Shown here: piece after piece, positions 1-5,812 of the stretch | Numbering within the stretch: the first letter of the stretch is position 1 | Layout: every line of letters starts with the position of its first letter | DNA from: Candidatus Cryptobacteroides faecihippi | Lineage (GTDB): Bacteria; Bacteroidota; Bacteroidia; Bacteroidales; UBA932 | Length of the DNA stretch: 7,720 nt | Assembly (NCBI GenBank): GCA_018066065.1 | Contig: JAGHSC010000210.1 | Coordinates: 1 to 7,720 of the forward strand | Direction of reading: 5' to 3' | Translations under genes and position numbers: made by a program | Notes under the pieces: model-generated | What the model saw: only the letters and a program-made list of their open reading frames with translations | What the model was told of the DNA's origin: nothing | The model's database searches: none

Positions 1-1517
1 CCCTTGGCAAGAAGGTCGAGGACATCCTGATGGCCAGCCTTCATCCTGTCCAGGAACATAGCCTGGAACTCTGGCACCTGCTCGGTAGCGATCGAGCTCA
101 TGAGCGCATGCGTGCCGCAGTAGAGGATCGCAACCTGCTCTCCGACAGACATCGGCGAGTACTGAGGCTGGATGAGAAGCTTGTTGTTCTTCCTACCCTT
201 GTCGATGGCCATGGCAGTGACCTTGTCCATGTCCGAGCTGAACTTCGAGAATGATTCGAGCTCATTGAACTGGGCCTGGTCGATCTTCAGGGTACCGGCA
301 ACCTTCTTCATCGACTTGACCTGGGCGGCGCCACCGACTCGGGAAACCGAGATACCGACATTGATGGCAGGACGCTGTCCCTGGTTGAAGAGGGATGACT
401 CAAGGTAGATCTGGCCGTCGGTGATGGAGATCACATTGGTAGGGATGTAGGCCGAAACGTCTCCGGCCTGGGTCTCGATGATAGGGAGAGCCGTAAGGGA
501 TCCACCGGCCTTGACCTTTCCCTTGAGGGAGTCTGGAAGGTCATTCATCTGCTCGGCGACTTCCTGCTGGTCGATGATCTTGGCAGCCCTTTCGAGAAGC
601 CTTGAGTGGAGATAGAAGACATCTCCAGGGTAAGCCTCGCGTCCTGAAGGACGGCGAAGGATAAGGGACACCTCTCGGTAGGCCACAGCCTGCTTCGAAA
701 GGTCGTCGTAGACAACGAGGGCAGCACGTCCCGTGTCACGGAAATACTCTCCGATCGCAGCACCTGCAAACGGAGCGAAATACTGCAGCGCTGCAGGGTC
801 TGCGGCAGTGGCAGCGACAACGATTGTGTAGTCCATCGCTCCCTTGGCGCGAAGGGTCTCCACGATGTTGGCCACGGTCGAACCCTTCTGTCCGACAGCC
901 ACATAGATGCAGTAGACAGGATTGCCTGCCTCGTAATTCTCTCTCTGATTGATGATCGTGTCGATTGCAATGGCGGTCTTGCCGGTCTGTCGGTCACCGA
1001 TGATCAGCTCTCGCTGTCCGCGGCCGATCGGGATCATCGCATCGATGGCCTTGAGACCGGTCTGGAGAGGCTCGGTGACAGGCTGGCGATAGATTACACC
1101 CGGAGCCTTGCGCTCCAGAGGCATTTCGGTCAGGTCGCCCCCGATGATTCCCTGACCATCAAGAGGATTGCCGAGCGGATCCACCACGCGGCCAAGCATC
1201 TGCTCGCCGACATTGATGGACGCGATCCTTCCGGTCCTGCGTACGGTCATTCCTTCCTTGACCTCATCGGTCGGGCCGAGGAGCACGGCTCCAACGTTGT
1301 CCTGTTCAAGGTTCATCACGACTCCCATGACACCGCTCTCGAACTCGAGCAGCTCGCCGGCCTCTGCATTGACAAGACCGTACATCCTGGCGACGCCGTC
1401 ACTCACCTGGAGGACCTTTCCGATCTCCTCGAAATGAAGTGAAGTGTCGACCTCCTTGAGCTGTTGAAGCAGCACCTGGGAAATCTCGCTTGGTTTCAAT
1501 ATGTTGTTCTGCGCCAT
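1..1517 (-). CDS. atpA: F1Fo ATP synthase subunit alpha (3'-truncated by window edge)
   Basis: Encodes the non-catalytic nucleotide-binding subunit of the F1 head, which alternates with beta in the alpha3beta3 hexamer on the cytoplasmic side of the membrane. My translation from the ATG at 1517 is open to the left edge (505 complete codons). It begins MAQNNILKPSEIS. The Walker A loop GDRQTGKT lies at residues 174-181. The Walker B region (VVYDDLSKQAVAYR) is near 268-281, the segment RRPSGREAYPGDVFYLHSR is near 288-306, and SVSRVGGAAQ at 390-399 holds the arginine finger Arg393 that reaches into the catalytic site of beta. Family members are about 520-530 residues, so only roughly the last 20 residues should be missing. 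The start lies 2 nt after the atpH stop, which supports co-translation in the operon. No frameshift or missing key residue was seen. The family assignment is essentially certain; only the C-terminus is unseen. Confidence 0.97.
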   Translation of the reverse strand, partial: MAQNNILKPSEISQVLLQQLKEVDTSLHFEEIGKVLQVSDGVARMYGLVNAEAGELLEFESGVMGVVMNLEQDNVGAVLLGPTDEVKEGMTVRRTGRIASINVGEQMLGRVVDPLGNPLDGQGIIGGDLTEMPLERKAPGVIYRQPVTEPLQTGLKAIDAMIPIGRGQRELIIGDRQTGKTAIAIDTIINQRENYEAGNPVYCIYVAVGQKGSTVANIVETLRAKGAMDYTIVVAATAADPAALQYFAPFAGAAIGEYFRDTGRAALVVYDDLSKQAVAYREVSLILRRPSGREAYPGDVFYLHSRLLERAAKIIDQQEVAEQMNDLPDSLKGKVKAGGSLTALPIIETQAGDVSAYIPTNVISITDGQIYLESSLFNQGQRPAINVGISVSRVGGAAQVKSMKKVAGTLKIDQAQFNELESFSKFSSDMDKVTAMAIDKGRKNNKLLIQPQYSPMSVGEQVAILYCGTHALMSSIATEQVPEFQAMFLDRMKAGHQDVLDLLAK

Positions 1518-1519
1518 TG

Positions 1520-2083
1520 TTAGATCAATAATCTGTTGTGTTCGACGTAATGCTTGCGGATCTTCGCAAGCTGGTGGGCCACGCTGGCATCCAGGATGCT
1601 GTCATCGAGGTCGAAGACAAAGCCTCCGATCAGCCCGGGATCCTCACGGACTTCTATCTCAAGGGTGATTCCGTCGGACTCAAGCAGTTTCCTGAGATCC
1701 GAGACAAGGTTCTGCGTGCCTTCATTGACAGCAGCCACCTTCAGGACACCCTTGCGGACACCTATGGACCGGTAGTACGTCAGGACGAAACTTCTGAATG
1801 CATCGGCCACGAGTCCGATGCGCTTGTTGGTGATGAGAAGGTTGATGAATCTCCGGAGATCTTCCTCCATCGGGGACTCTCCAAGAGCCGCCTCGAGAAG
1901 AGCGATCTTGCGGGATGGGGATACCGCAGCCTGGTCCGTGACCGCAGCCTTGAGGCCGGGCACCTCACTGAAGGCCTTGATCAAGGTCTCCACCTGAGAG
2001 ACGGTCCTCTCCCCTGACCCGGTTTCACGGACCAGCTGGAAGAAAGCCGCAGCATAGCGGGATGCAATGATGCCTTCGTTCAT
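1520..2083 (-). CDS. atpH: F1Fo ATP synthase subunit delta
   Basis: Encodes delta (OSCP-type), which caps the F1 head and joins it to the b-subunit peripheral stalk so that the stator does not rotate. The protein has 187 residues, close to the usual 175-185. The N-terminal helical domain opens with the family-typical ASRYAAAFFQL (7-17). The C-terminal domain carries the conserved DPGLIGGF (148-155), followed by a DLDDSILDASVAHQL segment and a basic helix (LAKIRKHYVEHNR). The ATG overlaps the atpF stop by one base (TGATG, 2085-2081), a termination-reinitiation arrangement that fixes this start. The TAA is 2 nt before atpA. Delta is the most divergent F1 subunit, but the motifs and its position between b and alpha make the call secure. 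Confidence 0.95.
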   Translation of the reverse strand: MNEGIIASRYAAAFFQLVRETGSGERTVSQVETLIKAFSEVPGLKAAVTDQAAVSPSRKIALLEAALGESPMEEDLRRFINLLITNKRIGLVADAFRSFVLTYYRSIGVRKGVLKVAAVNEGTQNLVSDLRKLLESDGITLEIEVREDPGLIGGFVFDLDDSILDASVAHQLAKIRKHYVEHNRLLI

Positions 2084-2604
2084 CAGACAGACTTTGTGGT
2101 GTCAGACCCTTTCTCCGATGCCATTTCATCCACAAGTGCGGAAATCAGCCGCGCCTGTTCAGAATCATCGGCAAGATCCTTCCTGAGAACCTTCTCGGCA
2201 ATGCTGACAGAGAGCATGGCAACCTCCTTGCGGATGTCGCTGAGTGCACTCTCCTTTTCCGCATCGATCTGCTTCCTCGCCTGGGAAATGATCTTGGAAG
2301 CCTCTTCCTGAGCCTGAGACTTAGCATTCTCGATCATTGCATCACGCGAGGCAGAAGTCTCCTTAAGGATCCTGGCCTGTTCCCTGCGAGCCTCCTCAAT
2401 CATCTCGGACTGTTCCTTGGCAAGATTCTGAAGCCTTTCCTCAGCCTCCTTGGCTGCCTTGATCGAGGCATTGATCCTCTCGGCCCTTTCACGGACCGAG
2501 CCGGTGATCATCGGGAAGCCCCACTTGGCAAGCACGAAGAAGACGATGCCGAAGATCAGCGTCATCCAGACAAGCAGTCCAAAATCAGGAGTGATCAGGG
2601 ACAT
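2083..2604 (-). CDS. atpF: F1Fo ATP synthase subunit b (peripheral stalk)
   Basis: Encodes subunit b, the membrane-anchored coiled-coil that connects Fo subunit a to delta/F1 as part of the stator. The 173 residues fit the family. A short N-terminus (MSLITPDFG) leads into one membrane helix at about 9-27, rich in Leu, Ile, Val and Phe. Positively charged and polar residues follow (GSVRERAERI). About 110 residues of Ala/Glu/Lys/Arg/Gln-rich helix then run from about 37 to 150 with no proline, as expected for a right-handed coiled coil. The C-terminal part (VSIAEKVLRKDL, about 132-143) is the usual delta-binding region. The start is 2 nt after the atpE stop, and the stop overlaps the atpH start. 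Only one b-type gene is visible, so b is presumably a homodimer. Confidence 0.95.
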   Translation of the reverse strand: MSLITPDFGLLVWMTLIFGIVFFVLAKWGFPMITGSVRERAERINASIKAAKEAEERLQNLAKEQSEMIEEARREQARILKETSASRDAMIENAKSQAQEEASKIISQARKQIDAEKESALSDIRKEVAMLSVSIAEKVLRKDLADDSEQARLISALVDEMASEKGSDTTKSV

Positions 2605-2606
2605 TG

Positions 2607-2849
2607 CTACTTAGCGATAAGACAGACAACAATTGCGAAAAGACAGGCTCCTTCGATGAGAGCGCCGACGATGATCGCGGTCATTCTGTAGTGACCTGCC
2701 TGCTCTGGCTGGCGTGAACCTGCCTCGAGAGAGCTCTGACCGATCTTGCCGATACCGATTGCAGCTGCAAGAGCAGCGAGTCCGGCACCGAGTGCCTTTC
2801 CGAGGACATTGAGGGAGATCCCTGCCTGAAGTAAGATTGAAAGTAACAT
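2607..2849 (-). CDS. atpE: F1Fo ATP synthase subunit c (rotor ring proteolipid)
   Basis: Encodes the 80-residue two-helix hairpin that oligomerises into the Fo rotor ring. Helix 1 (about 10-40) is Gly/Ala-rich (GAGLAALAAAIGIGKIG). The polar loop carries the conserved RQPE at 46-49, and helix 2 (about 56-78) contains the ion-binding carboxylate Glu66 in ALIEGACLF. Aligning on RQPE, the helix-1 position that is Gln32 in Na+-binding rings such as Ilyobacter is Ile33 here, and the residue after the Glu is Gly rather than Ser. I therefore infer proton rather than sodium coupling. Upstream is the only loose junction of the operon, a 20-nt A/T-rich spacer after atpB. The stop lies 2 nt before atpF. 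There is no clear Shine-Dalgarno sequence. Confidence 0.97.
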   Translation of the reverse strand: MLLSILLQAGISLNVLGKALGAGLAALAAAIGIGKIGQSSLEAGSRQPEQAGHYRMTAIIVGALIEGACLFAIVVCLIAK

Positions 2850-2869
2850 GTTATTGGATTTTTATGTTG

Positions 2870-3919
2870 TTATTCTGTTTCCGGATGCTGCCTTGAGAGT
2901 CCGATGAAGACTGCAGAAAGCATGGTGAAGACGTAGGCCTGGATGAACGCCACGAGAAGTTCGAGGCAGTCCATGAAGACTCCGAGGATGACTGCAACGA
3001 CACTCAGGCCGGCATTGAGCGCGGTTCCGAGCTCGGCAGTGAGGAAGACCACAGCCACGACACCGAGGATCATGAAATGGCCTGCAAGGATGTTGGCAAA
3101 GAGCCTGACCATCAGGCTGAAAGGCTTGGTGAACATGCCGATTATCTCGATCAGCGGCATCAGAGGGAGCGGGACCTTGAGCCAGGTCGGGACCTCAGGC
3201 CAAAGGATGTCCTTCCAGTAGTGCTTGTTGCCGAAGATGTTGACGGTGAAGAAGGTGAACAGCGCGAGGACCAGGGTCACCGCGATGTTTCCGGTGATGT
3301 TCGCACCTCCCGGGAAGAACGGGACGATACCCATCAGGTTGTTGATGAAGATGAAGAAGAAAGCGGTGAGAAGATACGGCGAGTATCTCTTGTAGTCCTC
3401 TCCGACGCAGTCCTTGATGATGTCATCCTCGACCATTGTCACAAGCATCTCCACAAGTCCGGCAAGACCCGTAGGGGCTTCTTCCCTTGCATCGTGCCTG
3501 CGGTACCACCTGGCCGCTCCGAGAATGAGCAGGAGCAGCAGCGAGCAGTTGATGATCATTCCGAAGACGTTCTTCGTGATGGAAAAGTCCCACGGCCTGA
3601 TCTCACTTCCGTCAGGAGCCGTCTCCACGATCTTGTGGGCAAAGGTGCTTGAGTCCCCCGCAATGTGGAACCCCGCATATTCCTCGCCCTCCTCGAGATG
3701 CTTCGAGCTGAAGCAGTGGAATCCGTTTCCCTGCTTGCTGATGACGATCACTGGAAGCGGGATGCTGATGTGGTGGCCATTGATGGTGGTGATGTGCCAG
3801 TCATAGGCATCCCTGACATGGCCATAGAGGTACTCGTCCATGTCGAATGCGCCTCCCTCCTCCGCACAGAGCGACAGAGGAATGAATATGCAAAGGAATA
3901 TGGCGAAGAGCTTCTTCAT
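2870..3919 (-). CDS. atpB: F1Fo ATP synthase subunit a, with signal peptide and long N-terminal extension
   Basis: Encodes the Fo stator channel that passes ions to the c-ring. I choose the ATG at 3919 (349 residues, MKKLFAIFLCIF...) over one 15 nt upstream for two reasons. It overlaps the atpC stop as TGATG, and it gives a clean signal peptide (about 1-19, ending SLCA). About 95 residues of hydrophilic, His-containing extension follow before the first core helix (near 118-138), a pattern I associate with Bacteroidota a subunits. Further membrane segments lie near 182-202, 211-230, 255-295 and 305-339. The essential arginine is Arg272 in FSLMVRLFANILAGH, and Gln327 in AFIQAYVFTML matches the conserved last-helix Gln. 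The upstream neighbour is atpC, with no atpI-like gene between. The product is certain; the start is very likely. Confidence 0.95.
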   Translation of the reverse strand: MKKLFAIFLCIFIPLSLCAEEGGAFDMDEYLYGHVRDAYDWHITTINGHHISIPLPVIVISKQGNGFHCFSSKHLEEGEEYAGFHIAGDSSTFAHKIVETAPDGSEIRPWDFSITKNVFGMIINCSLLLLLILGAARWYRRHDAREEAPTGLAGLVEMLVTMVEDDIIKDCVGEDYKRYSPYLLTAFFFIFINNLMGIVPFFPGGANITGNIAVTLVLALFTFFTVNIFGNKHYWKDILWPEVPTWLKVPLPLMPLIEIIGMFTKPFSLMVRLFANILAGHFMILGVVAVVFLTAELGTALNAGLSVVAVILGVFMDCLELLVAFIQAYVFTMLSAVFIGLSRQHPETE

Positions 3920-4179
3920 CAGATTTCTACACATGCGGTCACCTTGTTGTCACAAACTTCCACAAAACCGGAGGCAATTGCCAGCGTCTCGACCTTTTCA
4001 CCGCCACAGGAGTAGCGTATCTCGCCCTTCTCCAGGGAGGAGACGAGCGGGGCATGGCTGCGGAGGATCACGAAACGGCCCTTCGTGCCCGGAAGCTCGA
4101 CACTTTCCACCATCTGGTGGACGAGTGTTGTCTCGGGACTGATGACGTCGAGAAGTATCGGAAGCGCTGAGTCTGCCAT
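3919..4179 (-). CDS. atpC: F1Fo ATP synthase subunit epsilon, short form
   Basis: Encodes epsilon, a central-stalk subunit that binds gamma and the c-ring. The 86 residues correspond only to the N-terminal beta-sandwich. Visible family features are ELPGTKGRF (28-36), SHAPL (41-45), a Leu/Glu-Lys-Gly segment near 49-53 and a GFVEV strand (71-75), where the protein normally crosses into its last strands. The usual roughly 45-residue C-terminal helical hairpin of the 130-140-residue form, which inhibits ATP hydrolysis in E. coli and Bacillus, is absent. The gene is not visibly broken: it ends at a TGA that overlaps the atpB start. I believe short epsilon is common in this phylum. It starts 3 nt after atpD, and this beta-epsilon pairing supports the identity. 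Confidence 0.93.
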   Translation of the reverse strand: MADSALPILLDVISPETTLVHQMVESVELPGTKGRFVILRSHAPLVSSLEKGEIRYSCGGEKVETLAIASGFVEVCDNKVTACVEI

Positions 4180-4182
4180 CTT

Positions 4183-5700
4183 TTATCGTGCCTGCGCGAG
4201 GATCTCCTCGCCTTTCTTGATTGCCTGGTCAAGCGTTCCGACATTGAGGAATGCCTGCTCAGGAAGATAGTCGACTTCACCATCGAGGATCCTGCGGAAT
4301 CCATCGATGGTGTCCTGGATGTCCACCATGACGCCGGGAACACCGGTGAACTGCTCCGCAACCGAGAATGGCTGGGAGAGGAATCGCTGCACACGGCGTG
4401 CGCGGTTTACGGTCTGCTTGTCCTCGTCGGAAAGTTCATCCATTCCCAGGATCGCGATTATGTCCTGGAGTTCCTTGTTCTTCTGGAGGATCTGCTTGAC
4501 TCGCTGGGCAGTCTCGTAATGAGCCTGGCCGACGACATTCGGATCGAGAATCCTGGAGGTTGACTCGAGAGGGTCCACGGCAGGATAGATTCCAAGCTCA
4601 GTGATCTTTCGGCTGAGCACGGTCGTTGCATCGAGATGCGAGAATGTTGTCGCAGGGGCAGGGTCGGTCAAGTCATCGGCAGGCACATAGACAGCCTGGA
4701 CCGACGTGATGGATCCATTCTTGGTGGAAGTGATTCGCTCCTGCATCTGGCCCATCTCCGTTGCCAGGGTAGGCTGATAGCCCACGGCAGAAGGCATTCG
4801 GCCGAGGAGGGCAGAGACCTCCGATCCAGCCTGGGTGAACCTGAAGATGTTGTAGATGAAGAAGAGGATGTCCCTAGGTCCTTCGCCAGTGTCGCTGTCG
4901 CGGAAGGACTCGGCAAGGGTAAGGCCGGAGAGAGCCACTGAAGAACGTGCTCCAGGAGGTTCGTTCATCTGGCCGAAGACCATCGCAACCTGAGACTTGG
5001 CAAGTTCGTCCTTGTCGACCTTGGAAAGATCCCAGTGACCTTCCTCCATGCTCTTGAGGAATTCATCACCGTACTTGATGACACCGGATTCGATCATCTC
5101 GCGCAGAAGGTCGTTTCCTTCCCTGGTACGCTCGCCGACACCGGCAAAGATCGAGAATCCATTATGTTTCTTGGCGATGTTGTTGATAAGCTCCTTGATA
5201 AGGACAGTCTTGCCGACTCCGGCGCCGCCGAGGAGGCCGATCTTTCCTCCCTTGAGATAAGGTTCAAGCAGGTCGATGACCTTGATTCCAGTGTAGAGTA
5301 CCTCCTGGGAAGTCTTGAGATCCTCGAACTTAGGCGGTTCTCTGTGGATAGGCAGGGAATTGGCGGGATTCAGGTCTCCAAGGCCGTCGATCGAATCGCC
5401 GATCACATTCATGACTCGTCCACGGATCTGTCCTCCGGTAGGCATGGAGATAGGGGCGCCGGTGGTCACAACCTTGAGCCCTCTCTTGAGTCCATCCGTC
5501 GAGTCCATTGCGACACAGCGCACGGTATCCTCTCCGATGTGCTGCTGGACTTCAATGACCAATGGTTTCTTTCCTTCTCCTCTGTCAACATTCAGGGACT
5601 CATGGATGCACGGTAGACCGGTTGTGTCAGTGACTCCATCGAAATGGACATCGACAACAGGTCCGATCACCTGCGAAATATAGCCAACGTTCTCTGCCAT
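4183..5700 (-). CDS. atpD: F1Fo ATP synthase subunit beta (catalytic), with Asp-to-Tyr in Walker B
   Basis: Encodes the catalytic subunit, which makes ATP from ADP and phosphate in the F1 head; first gene of the operon. The 505 residues exceed the usual 460-480 mainly through an insert at about 206-233 (SGVIKYGDEF... to VDKDELAKS), typical of Bacteroidota. Present are the Walker A loop GGAGVGKT (158-165), GERTREG with catalytic Glu190 and Arg191, Tyr372 (adenine stacking by homology), the alpha/beta signature PAVDPLESTS (373-382) and DELSDED (421-427). The oddity is FFIYNIFRFTQ: residue 283 is Tyr (codon at 4854-4852), where other beta subunits (E. coli Asp242, bovine Asp256) have the Mg2+-network Asp. 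The frame is otherwise intact. The start follows an A/T-rich leader without a Shine-Dalgarno sequence. Confidence 0.97.
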   Translation of the reverse strand: MAENVGYISQVIGPVVDVHFDGVTDTTGLPCIHESLNVDRGEGKKPLVIEVQQHIGEDTVRCVAMDSTDGLKRGLKVVTTGAPISMPTGGQIRGRVMNVIGDSIDGLGDLNPANSLPIHREPPKFEDLKTSQEVLYTGIKVIDLLEPYLKGGKIGLLGGAGVGKTVLIKELINNIAKKHNGFSIFAGVGERTREGNDLLREMIESGVIKYGDEFLKSMEEGHWDLSKVDKDELAKSQVAMVFGQMNEPPGARSSVALSGLTLAESFRDSDTGEGPRDILFFIYNIFRFTQAGSEVSALLGRMPSAVGYQPTLATEMGQMQERITSTKNGSITSVQAVYVPADDLTDPAPATTFSHLDATTVLSRKITELGIYPAVDPLESTSRILDPNVVGQAHYETAQRVKQILQKNKELQDIIAILGMDELSDEDKQTVNRARRVQRFLSQPFSVAEQFTGVPGVMVDIQDTIDGFRRILDGEVDYLPEQAFLNVGTLDQAIKKGEEILAQAR

Positions 5701-5726
5701 CTGTAAGTGATATGATTATTATTTTG

Positions 5727-5753
5727 TAAAAATAGCAAAAAAAATGGGACAAA
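5727..5753 (-). promoter_or_regulatory. Candidate promoter of the atp operon
   Basis: On the minus strand a TATTTTTA box (5734-5727) resembles the Bacteroidota -7 element TAnnTTTG. It is preceded at 15 nt by TTTG (5753-5750), a possible -33 element. The spacing is shorter than the usual 19 or so, so the -33 assignment is weak. The box plus its next base (TATTTTTAC) is identical to that of the candidate promoter before the OmpA-family gene. A promoter is expected here because the upstream gene ends in a strong terminator. The predicted 5' leader would be about 20 nt and A/T-rich. Confidence 0.35.
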
Positions 5754-5788
5754 ACGAAAAAGGTCCGGCATTGTGGATGCCGAACCTT
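5750..5788 (-). terminator. Intrinsic terminator of the OmpA-family gene
   Basis: Read on the minus strand, AAGGTTCGGCAT (5788-5777) and ATGCCGGACCTT (5771-5760) form a 12-bp stem with one G-U pair and a five-base loop. A T-rich tail follows directly (TTTCGTTTTG, 5759-5750). The hairpin starts 24 nt after the OmpA-family stop codon. It should isolate that gene from the downstream atp operon. Its tail overlaps the candidate -33 element of the atp promoter. Confidence 0.88.
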
Positions 5789-5812
5789 CTATCATTTGTA
5801 ATTGTTTTCGAA

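Noticed and set aside
545..997. A 150-codon minus-strand frame inside atpA
   Set aside because: It is an out-of-frame reading of the alpha-subunit gene. The true frame is open throughout and contains all alpha motifs.
1538..2017. A 159-codon open frame on the plus strand opposite atpH
   Set aside because: It is antisense to delta, which carries clear family motifs and is coupled to its neighbours; the plus-strand product is unrecognisable.
3077..3652. A 191-codon open frame on the plus strand opposite atpB
   Set aside because: It is antisense to the conserved, motif-verified subunit a. Its translation is a charged, low-complexity product of the complementary codons, with no recognisable domain.
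3920..3934. An upstream ATG extending subunit a by five residues (MCRNL)
   Set aside because: It lies inside the end of atpC and would put charged residues before the MKK signal-peptide start. The TGATG overlap at 3921-3917 is the more natural start.
5035..5616. A 193-codon open frame on the plus strand opposite atpD
   Set aside because: It is a shadow of the beta-subunit gene; the product resembles no family and has no promoter or start context.
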